The notes: generated by a model not told the origin, from the letters alone. A stretch of DNA of 64,000 bases from Natrinema saccharevitans (GCF_001953745.1 NZ_LWLN01000001.1:1054001-1118000), one strand, 5' to 3'. Counted from the stretch's first letter, positions 42,118-51,435 are shown. Program-made: numbers and translations.

Positions 42118-42653
42118 GCCTCTTCGTCTACTCGCTCGTCGCCTTCGTCCTCGCGACGGCGGTGGCGACGGCGCTGTTTCGCGACGTGTTGTCCGCGATC
42201 ATCGTCTTCGGGGCCTACAGCCTCGGGATGGCGATCCTCTATACGTTCCTGCTGGCCCCGGACGTGGCGATGACCGAGGCCGCGATCGGTGCCGGCGTCA
42301 CGACGCTGTTGCTCCTGTTAACGATCGCGCGCACGACCCGCCCCACGACCGACCAACTCAGAGAACGGATCCACGTCCCGGCGGTCGTCGTCGTCGGCGC
42401 GTTCGTCCTCCTGCTGTGTACCGCAGTCTTACCGGAGATGTACGCGGTCGGTAGCACGGAGGCGCCCGTCTGGTCGAACCCCGACGTGACCCAACACTAC
42501 ATCACGGAGACGTACCACCAGACCGGCGTCGAGAACGCCGTCACCGCCGTTCTCGCCGCCTACCGTGGGTTCGACACCTTCGGCGAGGCGGTCGTCGTCT
42601 TCGCTGCCGGCGTCTCCACGCTGCTCGTCCTGAAACGCGAGGTGTTCGCCTGA
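42114..42653 (+). CDS. DUF4040-domain protein, MrpA C-terminal/MbhD-E-like subunit
   Basis: 179 residues with about five helices. The first 75 residues (VLSAIIVFGAYSLGMAILYTFLLAPDVAMTEAAIGAGVTTLLLL) match the DUF4040 domain that forms the C-terminal part of MrpA in bacteria and the MbhD subunit of archaeal hydrogenases. The rest (about 130-179, RGFDTFGEAVVVFAAGVSTLLVL) resembles MrpB N-terminus or MbhE. Here it is a separate subunit, a split arrangement typical of haloarchaea. It is preceded by ATGA overlap and followed directly by mnhB. Confidence 0.9.
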   Translation: MSLFVYSLVAFVLATAVATALFRDVLSAIIVFGAYSLGMAILYTFLLAPDVAMTEAAIGAGVTTLLLLLTIARTTRPTTDQLRERIHVPAVVVVGAFVLLLCTAVLPEMYAVGSTEAPVWSNPDVTQHYITETYHQTGVENAVTAVLAAYRGFDTFGEAVVVFAAGVSTLLVLKREVFA

Positions 42654-43184
42654 ATGGCAGACTACGACGATACCTACACCGAAAGTCAGGTGATCATGAC
42701 CGCCGTCAAGATCATCGCACCGTTTACGCTGACCTACGGACTGTTCATGACCTTCCACGGGGGCGACGCCCCCGGCGGCGGGTTCCAGGGCGGCACCATC
42801 GTCGGCGTCACCGTCCTCATGCTCGCTTTCGCCTTCGGCATCGAACCCACCCGCCAGTGGCTGCGCAACTCCTTCATTACGGGTATCGTCACCGGCGGCG
42901 TCGTCATCTTCGGCGCGATCGGCTTCGGGATGATCGCGCTGGGCGGGGAGTTTCTCGAGTTTTACAAACTCAAGGAGGTCTTCGACATCAAGCCCAAGTG
43001 GGGGCTCGAGGCCGTCGAGATCGGTGGGATCTCGCTGATCGTCTCGGGGGTCATCATCAGCCTCTTTTTCACGATGGCCGCGGGCTTTGCGCCCGACCGA
43101 CGCAGCGACACCGGCGGGGCCAGCGGCGTCGACGTCGACGACGCCCCGGACGCGACCGAGCCGGAGGTGAGCGACGATGATTGA
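42654..43184 (+). CDS. mnhB: Mrp antiporter subunit B
   Basis: 176 residues, four helices in the MnhB pattern: IIAPFTLTYGLFMTFHGGDAPGGGFQGGTIV is the conserved signature (GHxxPGGGF type). The last 40 residues are an acidic cytoplasmic tail. Starts directly after the previous stop and overlaps mnhC by 8 bp. Confidence 0.93.
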   Translation: MADYDDTYTESQVIMTAVKIIAPFTLTYGLFMTFHGGDAPGGGFQGGTIVGVTVLMLAFAFGIEPTRQWLRNSFITGIVTGGVVIFGAIGFGMIALGGEFLEFYKLKEVFDIKPKWGLEAVEIGGISLIVSGVIISLFFTMAAGFAPDRRSDTGGASGVDVDDAPDATEPEVSDDD

Positions 43185-43554
43185 ACTGTTGACGACACAC
43201 TACATCTACGTCCTGACGTTCGCGTTGCTCGGACTGGGGATCTACATGGTGATCGCCAGCGAGAACCTCGTGAAGAAGCTGATCGGCGTCAACCTGTTCC
43301 AGACGGCCATCTTCCTGTTTTTCGTCGCGATGGCCTACATCGACGTCGACGGTGCTTCGGCACCGATCGTCCCTCACGAGGGCACGCCGGGGGAGGTCAT
43401 GGTCGCGAGCCCGCTACCGCAGGTCATCGTGCTGACCGCCATCGTCGTCGGCATCGCGCTGACCGCGGTCGGGCTGGCGCTGATCATCCGCATCTACGCG
43501 GAGTACGGGACCCTCCGCGAGGATACCCTTCGGGAGGTGCGTGCCGATGAGTAG
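43177..43554 (+). CDS. mnhC: Mrp antiporter subunit C (NuoK-like)
   Basis: 125 residues, three helices with the NuoK-like pattern LLGLGIYMVIASENLVKKLIGVNLFQTAIFLFF and PLPQVIVLTAIVVGIALTAVGLALIIRIY. The conserved glutamate in the first segment lies in the NuoK-like proton path. Overlaps the next gene by 8 bp. Confidence 0.94.
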   Translation: MIELLTTHYIYVLTFALLGLGIYMVIASENLVKKLIGVNLFQTAIFLFFVAMAYIDVDGASAPIVPHEGTPGEVMVASPLPQVIVLTAIVVGIALTAVGLALIIRIYAEYGTLREDTLREVRADE

Positions 43555-45094
43555 CGCCGATCTGCTCCTGCCGTTGCTGATCGCCGTCCCGATTCTGGCG
43601 GCGACGCTGCCGATCGCGCTCGGCCTGTGGTTCGATCGGACCGGCTGGTACGTCGCCGCGGCCACGACCGGCGGCCTCTTCGTCGGGGCCGTCGCCCTCG
43701 CGAACGAAGTCTACACCGGCGGGAACGTGATTCACCGACTCGGCGGCTACCCCCGCGAGTACGGAATCGAACTCGTCGCCGACGAGTTCTCGACTCTCAT
43801 CGTGTTGCTCGTGACCGCCGTCGCCGCCGGCGTCCTCGCCTACACGCGACGCGGCGGCCCGCGCGGGAACACGTTTTACACCGCCTACCTGCTGCTGGTC
43901 AGCGGCCTACTGGGTATCTCGATGACCGGCGACGTGTTCAACCTCTTTGTCTTCCTCGAGATCACGAGCATCGCGACCTACGCTCTGGTCGCCAGCGGCG
44001 ACGGCCCCGAGGCGGCGGTCGCGGCCCTGAAGTACCTGATTCTGGGAACCGTCGCCGCCTCGATGTACCTGATCGGGGTCGCGTTCGTCTTTATGGCGAC
44101 CGGGACGCTCAACATGGTCGAACTCGCCGCCGCGATCCCCGAGGCGAACGCCACCCTGATCCGGGCCGGCATCGGGTTCATGATCGTCGGCTTCGCCGTC
44201 AAGGTCGCCCAGTGGCCGCTACACACGTGGCAGCCAAGCGCCTACCACCGGGCCCCCGACGGCGTGACGCCGCTGATCGCGGCGCTCGTCTCGACGGCCT
44301 CCGCGTACGCGTTCGGCCGCGTGATCGTCACCGTCTTCGGTGTCGACTACCTCACCGCCGTGCCGAACCTCGCTCCGATCGTCCTGACGATCGGCTGCGT
44401 GAGCGTCCTCGCCGGCACCGTTCTGGCGGTGATTCAGACCGACGTCAAGCGGATGCTCGCCTATTCGTCGGTGTCGCAGTTCGGGCTGGTGATCGCCGCC
44501 TACGGCGTCGTCGTCGCCGGCGAGTCCGAAACCGCGCTGGTCGGTGCCGTCGTCCATCTGGTCGGGCACGGCCTCTTGAAGGCCGGCCTCTTCCTCGGAG
44601 CCGCCCTCGTCGCGACGAGCTACGGCGCGCGCACCGTCGACGAGTACGCCGGCCTCGCCAAACGCCGGCCGTTCGTCGCCGGCTCCATGGCCGTCCTCCT
44701 GTTCGCGCTGGTCGGCGTCCCGCCGGGCGTCGGCTTCGTCGGCAAGTGGTACATCGCCCTGGGTGCCGTCGAATCGCAGCTCTGGCCGGTCGCCGCCGTG
44801 ATCTTCCTCAGTACCATGCTCACCCTCGCCTACGCCGCCCGCCTGCTCGAGAAGATGTACTTCACGCCGTCGGCACCGGCCGACGCGACTCACCCGGGGA
44901 CGGCCGCGACCGACGGCGGCACGACCGACGCCGACGCGGCGGCCGCCATCCGCGGCGCGGAGTCGGCTGATCCGGTCTCGGTCGGCATGATCGCCGTCGT
45001 CGTGGTCGCCGCCGTCGCCGCCGTCGCGCTCGGCTTCGCCGGCGGGACCGTCGCCGACCTGCTCGAGCCGTTCCTCACGGAGGTGTTCAACTGA
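43547..45094 (+). CDS. mnhD: Mrp antiporter subunit D (NuoN/L-like proton channel)
   Basis: 515 residues from the ATG at 43547. A GTG 6 bp upstream is in frame, but GGAGGTG at 43532-43538 is better spaced for this ATG and the 8-bp overlap matches the operon pattern. About 14 helices; FLEITSIATYALVASG, the lysine in ALKYLILG, VAQWPLHTWQPSAYHRAPDGVTPLIAALVSTASAY and the central HLVGHGLLKAGLFL are the proton-conducting antiporter core motifs. It forms a proton-translocating channel of the complex. Confidence 0.95.
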   Translation: MSSADLLLPLLIAVPILAATLPIALGLWFDRTGWYVAAATTGGLFVGAVALANEVYTGGNVIHRLGGYPREYGIELVADEFSTLIVLLVTAVAAGVLAYTRRGGPRGNTFYTAYLLLVSGLLGISMTGDVFNLFVFLEITSIATYALVASGDGPEAAVAALKYLILGTVAASMYLIGVAFVFMATGTLNMVELAAAIPEANATLIRAGIGFMIVGFAVKVAQWPLHTWQPSAYHRAPDGVTPLIAALVSTASAYAFGRVIVTVFGVDYLTAVPNLAPIVLTIGCVSVLAGTVLAVIQTDVKRMLAYSSVSQFGLVIAAYGVVVAGESETALVGAVVHLVGHGLLKAGLFLGAALVATSYGARTVDEYAGLAKRRPFVAGSMAVLLFALVGVPPGVGFVGKWYIALGAVESQLWPVAAVIFLSTMLTLAYAARLLEKMYFTPSAPADATHPGTAATDGGTTDADAAAAIRGAESADPVSVGMIAVVVVAAVAAVALGFAGGTVADLLEPFLTEVFN

Positions 45095-47034
45095 TGGTGG
45101 CAGACATCCGTCCGCTCGCGGCCGTTCTCGTCTCGGCGGTCGCGATCGTCCTGATCGTCGCGTCGCATCGCCGGCCGAACCTCCGCGAGGGATGGTCCGT
45201 GTTGGCCGCCCTCGCGAAGTTCGCCATCGTCGCGAGCATGCTCCCGGCCGTCATGGACGGGACCGTCTTCCGGTGGAGCCTCGCCGACTCGACGGGACTC
45301 GAGTTCCTCGCGGGGCTGGACTTCGCCCTGCAGGCCGACCCGCTGGGGATCTTCTTCGCCCTGCTGGCGAGTTTCCTCTGGATATTCACGTCGTTCTACG
45401 CGGCGGGCTACATGCGCGGGCTCGACGAACACGCCCAGACCCGCTTCTTCGCCTCCTTCGCGGCCAGCCTCTCGACGGCGGTCGGGATCGCCTTCGCCGC
45501 GAACCTGGTGACGATCTTCGTCTTCTACGAACTCCTGTCGCTGGTGACCTACCCGCTGGTCGCCCACAACGAGGACGACGAGGCCCGGATCGCCGGCCGG
45601 AAGTACCTCACCTACACGTTCTTCGGCGGCGGAGTCTTCCTGCTGGCCGGCACCGTCGTGATCTACTGGCTGACGAGCCTCGTCGGCGAGCCGACGCTGG
45701 CCTTCGAGGCCGGCGGGATGGAGGCGCTGGCCGCCGCGGCAGGGGCGGAGCCGGTCTACGCACAGGCCGCCTTCTTCCTGCTGATCGCCGGCTTCGGCGT
45801 CAAGGCCGCCCTGATGCCGATCCACTCCTGGCTGGCCGACGCGATGGTCGCGCCGACCCCCGTCTCCGGGCTGCTCCACGCCGTCGCTGTCGTCAAGTCC
45901 GGCGCCTTCGGCATCGCGCGGGTCATCCTCGAGGTCTACGGGCCGGGACTCATTTACGATCTCCCGCTCGACGTCCCGGGGATCGGCGAGGTCGGGCTCA
46001 ACATCCCCGTCGCCGTCGTCGCCGCGTTCACGCTGACCGCGGCCAGCATCATCGCGATGCGGAAAGACCACCTCAAACGCCGGCTGGCCTACTCGACGAC
46101 GGCCCAACTCTCGTATATCGTGTTGGGGCTCTCCTTGCTCCATCCTTACACCGTGGTCGGGGCCCTGTTCCACATCCCCGCCCACGCGTTCGCGAAGCTG
46201 ACGCTGTTCTTCTGTGCCGGGGCGATCCACGTCGAGACCCACACCGACTACATCAGCGAGATGGCCGGCATCGGCAAGCGGATGCCGCTGACGATGTCGG
46301 CGTTCACGATCGGCGCGGCCGGCATGGCCGGGCTGCCGCCGGTCGCCGGCTTCGTCAGCAAGTTCTACATGCTGATCGGGAGCGCCGACGTCGGCGGCAG
46401 CTACTGGCTCTTCGCCGGCGCATTGCTGCTCTCGGCGGTCCTCAACGTCGGCTACTTCTGGCCGGTCGTCTACACCGCCTTCTTCGAGAGCGAGGACGAC
46501 CACGACGCCAAACCGCTGCTCGAGTTCCCGGCCGGCGGGCTGGTTCAGTCCTACGCCGCCGATGACGACGTCGCCGCCGACGGCGGTCGGCCGACCGACG
46601 GCGGGGCCGATCGGGCCGATGCGAACGCGGCCGATTCGGACGCCGACGACGCCGACGTGACCGAGTCGGAACGCCCCGCTGCGGCCGACGACGGCGACTA
46701 CGAGTACGCCGTCGACGAGTATCCGAGCGACGCCGACGTCCCCGCTGGCGAGCAGGTCAGCTCCGTCGATCACCACGGCGACCACGACGACCACCTCACC
46801 GGCGGCCCGCCGGCCGACGTCTGGCAGCGCCGCTCGCCGTTTACCGAAAGCACGTGGCTCATGCTCGCGCCCATCGCCGTCATCGCGACGGGCGCGGTCG
46901 TCCTCGGGGTCGGCCCCGACTACGCGGTCTTCCTCGAGCTGGCGACGCGAATCGTCGAAGAGGTCTTCGGGATGTCCTTCGAAGAACTGGGGACCGTCCC
47001 CTTTGACGAACTCATGACGGAGGTGAACGAATGA
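45094..47034 (+). CDS. Mrp-type proton-conducting subunit (MnhA/D paralogue) with acidic His-rich insert
   Basis: 646 residues. About 13 helices with the antiporter core: FYELLSLVTYPLVAHN, GRKYLTYTFFGGG, MPIHSWLADAMVAPTPVSGLLHAVAVVKSG and FHIPAHAFAKLTLFFCAG. Between the last core helices an insert of about 90 residues (about 490-585) is rich in Asp, Ala and Gly with VDHHGDHDDH, then one final helix near 592-612. Overlaps the previous and next genes (TGATG and ATGA). It is one of three large antiporter-like subunits in this cluster, so the operon has more proton channels than a minimal Mrp set. Confidence 0.93.
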   Translation: MVADIRPLAAVLVSAVAIVLIVASHRRPNLREGWSVLAALAKFAIVASMLPAVMDGTVFRWSLADSTGLEFLAGLDFALQADPLGIFFALLASFLWIFTSFYAAGYMRGLDEHAQTRFFASFAASLSTAVGIAFAANLVTIFVFYELLSLVTYPLVAHNEDDEARIAGRKYLTYTFFGGGVFLLAGTVVIYWLTSLVGEPTLAFEAGGMEALAAAAGAEPVYAQAAFFLLIAGFGVKAALMPIHSWLADAMVAPTPVSGLLHAVAVVKSGAFGIARVILEVYGPGLIYDLPLDVPGIGEVGLNIPVAVVAAFTLTAASIIAMRKDHLKRRLAYSTTAQLSYIVLGLSLLHPYTVVGALFHIPAHAFAKLTLFFCAGAIHVETHTDYISEMAGIGKRMPLTMSAFTIGAAGMAGLPPVAGFVSKFYMLIGSADVGGSYWLFAGALLLSAVLNVGYFWPVVYTAFFESEDDHDAKPLLEFPAGGLVQSYAADDDVAADGGRPTDGGADRADANAADSDADDADVTESERPAAADDGDYEYAVDEYPSDADVPAGEQVSSVDHHGDHDDHLTGGPPADVWQRRSPFTESTWLMLAPIAVIATGAVVLGVGPDYAVFLELATRIVEEVFGMSFEELGTVPFDELMTEVNE

Positions 47035-48863
47035 TGGAACTCGAATTCCTGTCGCTTGCCTACCCGCCGATTTTGATCTTCGCGGCGGCGCTGCTCGTCC
47101 TCGTCCTGCCCCGGATCGCCGGCTTCGCCGCCGGCGCGCTCAGCCTGGCCGCCGTCCTCGCGATCTCGCTGGTCGCGCCCGAAGGCCAGCACCTCGCTGG
47201 GACCTTCCTCGGGTTCGAGGTCGTCCCCTACTACGTCGACGACTTCTCCCGGATGGTCGGGCTCGGTCTGGGCTTCCTCGGGGTCTGTAGCGTCATCTAC
47301 GCCTACTCGAGCGAGGCCAGCAAGACGCTGGTCGCGTTCGCGCTCGTCTACGTGGCCTCGTCGGTCGGCGCGGCCGTCGCCGGCGACTGGCTCGTCTTGC
47401 TGTTCATGTGGGAGCTGATGGCCGTGACCAGTACGCTCGTGGTCTGGCACTACGGCGGCGACGCGGTCCGGGCCGGCTTCCGGTACGCCCTCTTTCACGG
47501 TACCGGCGGCGTCCTCGTGATGCTGGCGGTCGCCGCCCACTACGTCCAGACGGGCACCTTCATTTACGACGGGACCGGGATCGCGGACGGGATCCCGGCC
47601 CTGCTCGCGGTACTCGGAATGGGCGTCAACGTCGCCTTCATCGGCTTTCACACGTGGCTGCCCGACACCTACCCGCGGCCCCACATCGCCGCCTCGGTGT
47701 TCCTCTCGGTCTATACGACCAAGACCAGCGCGTTCGTCCTCTACCGGGCGTTCCCGCTCGAGGGGAGCCACGACGTCTCGATCTACGTCGCCTACATGGG
47801 CGGACTGATGGCCGTCTACGGCGCGACCTTCGCCCTGTTACAACACGACATGCGAGCGCTGCTGTCCTACCACATTCAGGCCCAACTGGGCTACATCGTC
47901 GCCGCGATCGGGATCGGCTCGCCGCTTGCCGTCGCCGGCGCGATGAGCCACCTGTTCAACAACGTCCTGTTCAAGAGCCTGCTGTTCATGGCCGTCGGCG
48001 TCGTCATCTACCGGACCGGCGAGGAGGACCTGTACGAACTCGGTGGCCTCTGGCGGGAGATGCCCCTGACCGCCGTCGGCTTCGGGCTCGGCGCGCTCTC
48101 GATCACCGCGATCCCCGGCTTCAACGGCTACGTCAGCAAGGGGATGATCTTCGACGCCGCCGATCCGGGCTACTACGGCCAGCCCGAGTACCAGGCGCTG
48201 TACTGGCTGCTCTGGCTCGGCGCGATCGGGACGCTGCTCTCCTTTATCAAGCTCGGCTACTACGTCTTCTTCCACGGCGAGAGCGATATCGAGGTCGCCG
48301 ACGCCAAGCCCGGCCAGACCGTCGCCATGCTCGGACTCGGCGGGGCCTGTCTCCTCTTCGGCGTCTGGTGGCAGGGGCTGGCCGACCTCGCGCCGACGAT
48401 CCACGGGGCCGACTTCGCGTTCGCATACCCCGGCGGCGAGAGCCACCTCCACCCCTACAGCCCGAGCCACCTCGAGACGGCGGGGATCCTGACGGGCGTC
48501 GCCGCGGTCACGTTCGTCGTCGTCCGCAAGCCCCTCTCGAAGCTCGATCTCGGTGATCCGGCGATGATCGTCTACCCCGCGACCTACCACGTCAGTCGGT
48601 GGACGATGCTCGCGGTGACCGAGACCTACGCCGCCGTCGACCGGGCCGTCGTCGGCGGCGTCAAGCGCTGCTACTGGATCGGGAACAACCCCGTCCTCGC
48701 GGTCGACGCGGCCGCGCGGCGGCTCCCGCTGGTCGAGGTCGACGACCGGCGACCGACCGACGGCGGCCGGCCGTCGACGATCCACCTCCGGACGAGCATC
48801 GGGACGACCGTCCTCCTGCTGACGCTCGTCCTGACGGTGATCCTCTGGCTGCTCGTCGTCTGA
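47031..48863 (+). CDS. Third large proton-conducting antiporter subunit (MnhD-like)
   Basis: 610 residues. Hydrophobic throughout with the family motifs FMWELMAVTSTLVVWHYGG, FHTWLPDTYPRPHIAASVFLSVYTTKTSAFVL, LLSYHIQAQLGYIVAAIG and MSHLFNNVLFKSLLFMAVG. A further membrane helix closes the C-terminus (about 585-608), after a conserved-looking TYHVSRWTMLAVTETYAAVDRAVVGGVKRCYW segment shared with Mbh/Nuo-type large subunits. Last gene of the operon. Confidence 0.93.
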   Translation: MMELEFLSLAYPPILIFAAALLVLVLPRIAGFAAGALSLAAVLAISLVAPEGQHLAGTFLGFEVVPYYVDDFSRMVGLGLGFLGVCSVIYAYSSEASKTLVAFALVYVASSVGAAVAGDWLVLLFMWELMAVTSTLVVWHYGGDAVRAGFRYALFHGTGGVLVMLAVAAHYVQTGTFIYDGTGIADGIPALLAVLGMGVNVAFIGFHTWLPDTYPRPHIAASVFLSVYTTKTSAFVLYRAFPLEGSHDVSIYVAYMGGLMAVYGATFALLQHDMRALLSYHIQAQLGYIVAAIGIGSPLAVAGAMSHLFNNVLFKSLLFMAVGVVIYRTGEEDLYELGGLWREMPLTAVGFGLGALSITAIPGFNGYVSKGMIFDAADPGYYGQPEYQALYWLLWLGAIGTLLSFIKLGYYVFFHGESDIEVADAKPGQTVAMLGLGGACLLFGVWWQGLADLAPTIHGADFAFAYPGGESHLHPYSPSHLETAGILTGVAAVTFVVVRKPLSKLDLGDPAMIVYPATYHVSRWTMLAVTETYAAVDRAVVGGVKRCYWIGNNPVLAVDAAARRLPLVEVDDRRPTDGGRPSTIHLRTSIGTTVLLLTLVLTVILWLLVV

Positions 48864-48956
48864 TCGCCGCCCTCTCGCTCCCCATCGGACCGTATTACGA
48901 CCCGCTCGCGTAGACTCGAGACTCGGTGAGAATCGTCAAATCGCAGTTCAGTTCTG

Positions 48957-50081
48957 TCAGTCCGTGTCGGTCGACTCCTCGCCCTCGACCGGTTCGGCGT
49001 CGACGACCAGCGGCTCCTCGGGTGGGACGGCGATCGACTGCTCCAGGACCGAGGCCCGTAGCGTCGGCTTCGATGCCGTCGCCTCCTGTCGGTACTCGTC
49101 CCCGGAGCGACCCCCACGAACGCCACGCGGCGTCAGGTAGTCGCCGTCGACCTCGAGTCCCGCCGCCTCGCAGAGCCGTCGCAGCACCGACCGGGCCCCC
49201 TCGGTGGTGATCGCCGGGGGCGCGATCGCGCGCTCGCGGGCGAGTTCCCGGGCCGTCGCGGACTCGAGCAGCGACTCGATCTCCGCTTCGTCGTGGTCGC
49301 GCTCGGCGAGTACCGTCCGCACGCGGCGGGCGATCGACGGCGCGTGGCCGGTCGGGAACAGCGGCCAGTCGTTCGCGGGCGGGTCCAGCACGATCCGGTA
49401 GCGACGCAGCGGCGTCCGCGCGCGGGCCGGGAGGGGGACGTCCTCGAGGCGCTGGGACTTGCCCAGCACGCGGATCGTTCCGGTGTAGAAGTCGACGTCG
49501 TCCCACGTCGCGCCGGTGCGGCGGTCGTCGTCGGGCACTCGGAACAGCTCCGAGCCCCGGACCGTCGAGTGGGCGAGGACGGCCACCATCGCGTACTCGC
49601 GCAGCCGCCGCCGGCGCTCGCTCGTCGACTGGGCCCCCGACTCGAGCGCCCGCTCGCGGACGTGGCGCTCGAGTTCGCGTCGCTGGTCGGCCGTCCACGA
49701 GTCGCTGGCGGGCCGGGCGTCGGCGGTCGGCAGCGCCGACTCGGCGCGGTCGGTCGCGGCGGGGTTAGTCTGGAGGATGCCGCCGCGAACGCACCACGAG
49801 AGGAAGGCCCGGACCACGGCGTAGTAGGTGCCGGCGGTCGAGGCGGTGTACTCTCCCCGCTCCGTCCGACGGCGAAGCTCCGCGGCGTAGGCGCGCATGT
49901 GGTCGACTTCAAGGGCGGCGATCGATCGGATCCCGTGGTCGGCCTCGAGCCACTCGGCCCACCGCCGCAGGATCGACTCGGCGTTGGACGCGTAGGCACC
50001 CGCGCCAGAGCCGTCGGGATCTCCCACCGCCTTGCGCTGGATGTAGGTGTCGACCGCGTCGGTGATCGCGACGCCGGTCAC
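48957..50081 (-). CDS. Tyrosine-recombinase-like protein lacking catalytic His and Tyr
   Basis: 374 residues from the GTG at 50081, just before the SAM-like N-terminal domain (ITDAVDTYIQRKAV; about 8-110). The C-terminal catalytic domain (about 130-345) keeps the first arginine in TVRGSELF (R175) and a lysine (K208) in the beta-hairpin. In place of the H-x-x-R box it has LTPRGVRGG (residues 317-324), so the histidine is arginine. The normal LRH...T...Y ending is replaced by LRASVLEQSIAVPPEEP with no tyrosine nucleophile, and then an acidic tail. It is most likely unable to cut DNA: either a domesticated DNA-binding protein or a decaying integrase. No attachment site or tRNA is evident near it. 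Confidence 0.8.
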   Translation of the reverse strand: MTGVAITDAVDTYIQRKAVGDPDGSGAGAYASNAESILRRWAEWLEADHGIRSIAALEVDHMRAYAAELRRRTERGEYTASTAGTYYAVVRAFLSWCVRGGILQTNPAATDRAESALPTADARPASDSWTADQRRELERHVRERALESGAQSTSERRRRLREYAMVAVLAHSTVRGSELFRVPDDDRRTGATWDDVDFYTGTIRVLGKSQRLEDVPLPARARTPLRRYRIVLDPPANDWPLFPTGHAPSIARRVRTVLAERDHDEAEIESLLESATARELARERAIAPPAITTEGARSVLRRLCEAAGLEVDGDYLTPRGVRGGRSGDEYRQEATASKPTLRASVLEQSIAVPPEEPLVVDAEPVEGEESTDTD

Positions 50082-50404
50082 GGCGCGATCACCCGCCCGA
50101 CGCCCGCGTCGGCCGTCCCGGATCGTCGCCGGACAGCGCGATTCCTGGTCGCTCGCCGGCGGCGACCGCAGTCGCGGGCGGCGCAGGTCGCGAGGGAGTC
50201 GTTCGGAATCATCTGTTCGTGTGGTACTGTTCCACGGCCCTAAATCTGTGTTTCGATCCCACGAGGGTGGAAAAAACGGACCGTCTCGGCCGCCCACGAC
50301 GACGGCTCCAACATCGGACTCTCGTATGCGATCGCGGCGATTCCATATATCCGAATTTGGGTTATATCTGGTGCCATGATCGGCGAACTCGCTCGAGCCG
50401 CCGG
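50082..50404. other. Intergenic region, 323 bp
   Basis: No gene. It lies upstream of the recombinase-like gene (minus) and downstream of the zinc-ribbon gene (minus). An AT-rich stretch around 50340-50372 (ATTCCATATATCC) could hold the recombinase promoter. A short stem CCAC/GTGG near 50259-50271 precedes an A-rich run. I saw no tRNA or direct repeat that would mark an integration site. Confidence 0.45.
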
Positions 50405-50569
50405 TCAGGACGGATGCTGGTGGCGGATCTTCTCGGCCGTCATCCCCGGTACCGGCGTCCCACAGTCTTTGCATTTCCACTCGGGCGTCGGTGTCCCGCG
50501 TTCCTTCCGCAGGTCCTGTTTGAACTCGAGGCGGGCACCACACGGACAGCGGTAGGTCGTGCGGGTCAT
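50405..50569 (-). CDS. Small zinc-ribbon protein
   Basis: 54 residues from the ATG at 50569. Two cysteine pairs, YRCPCG at the N-terminus and WKCKDCG further on, flank a basic beta strand (FKQDLRKERG). The tail PGMTAEKIRHQHPS is polar. A zinc-ribbon fold is clear; function is unknown. It is divergent from the alpha/beta hydrolase gene at 50704. Confidence 0.8.
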   Translation of the reverse strand: MTRTTYRCPCGARLEFKQDLRKERGTPTPEWKCKDCGTPVPGMTAEKIRHQHPS

Positions 50570-50703
50570 AGTCGGGACGACTCCGTCGGGAGCGATAAAC
50601 GATTCGCCGGCCGGGGCTCGGGCGCTCGAGTCGGCACCGACACCGCGACCCCCTCCCGAGAACAGCGCCGGGATCAAGACGTTGCCGGTCGTCGTTTCGG
50701 ACC

Positions 50704-51435
50704 ATGCCGGAATCACACAGGATCTCGATCGAAACGGCGACGGCGACGGGGGCTGCCCCCGAGGTCGCCGCGGTTCATCACGAGGCCGACTCGGACGACT
50801 GGATCGTGTTTTGTCACGGTCTCCGCAGCGACAAGTCCGGAAGCTACGAGGGCCGGTGTCGGCGGGCCGTCAGGGAGGGGTACAACGCCGTCCGGTTCGA
50901 CTGCCGGGGCTGTGGCGAGTCCGACGGCGCGTTCGTCGACGCCACCCTCGAGGCCCGCTTGGCCGATCTCCGGGGCGTCATCGAGTACTTCGACCCGGAC
51001 TCGTACGTCCTCTTCGGCTCGAGTTTCGGCGGGAAAGTGGCCTTCCACGCCGCCGCGACGGACGACCGGGCGCGGGCGGTCGCGACGCGCGCGCCCGTGA
51101 CGACTACCGATACGTTCGACGACTCTCGGGACACCATCGATCGCGACGGGGCGGTGCAGTTCGAGACCGGCGAGCGGATCGACCGCCGGTTTCTCGAGGC
51201 GCTCGATCGGCACCCCTTCGACGACGTGATCGGGTCGCTCGCGGTCCCGGTCGCGATCTTCCACGGCGGGGCCGACGACGTCGTCGATCCCGCCGACAGC
51301 TTCGCGGCCGCGCAGCGACTCGAGACCGACGTCCTCCTCGAACGGTTCGCGGGCGAAGGCCATCGCTTCTCGCAGGCCGGCGAACGGCGGTTGCGCGACC
51401 GACTGTTCGGCTGGCTCGAGTGGGGCGATAGCTAA
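50704..51435 (+). CDS. Alpha/beta hydrolase
   Basis: 243 residues. WIVFCHGLRSDKSGSYEG is the oxyanion loop, FGSSFGGKVAF carries the nucleophile serine (GSSFG), the aspartate sits in GGADDVVDPADS, and the histidine in GEGHRFSQAG. A complete catalytic triad in the order of the alpha/beta hydrolase fold, with no membrane anchor. Ester substrate unknown; it resembles haloarchaeal esterase/dienelactone-hydrolase-like proteins. Confidence 0.9.
   Translation: MPESHRISIETATATGAAPEVAAVHHEADSDDWIVFCHGLRSDKSGSYEGRCRRAVREGYNAVRFDCRGCGESDGAFVDATLEARLADLRGVIEYFDPDSYVLFGSSFGGKVAFHAAATDDRARAVATRAPVTTTDTFDDSRDTIDRDGAVQFETGERIDRRFLEALDRHPFDDVIGSLAVPVAIFHGGADDVVDPADSFAAAQRLETDVLLERFAGEGHRFSQAGERRLRDRLFGWLEWGDS

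Noticed and set aside
44890-46794. 634-codon frame on the minus strand
   Set aside because: It lies opposite two clear Mrp subunits; the translation is arginine- and glycine-rich with no domain, as expected from the reverse complement of GC-rich coding DNA.
50082-50404. Attachment site or tRNA beside the recombinase-like gene
   Set aside because: I could find no tRNA fold and no direct repeat flanking the gene; the protein also lacks catalytic residues.
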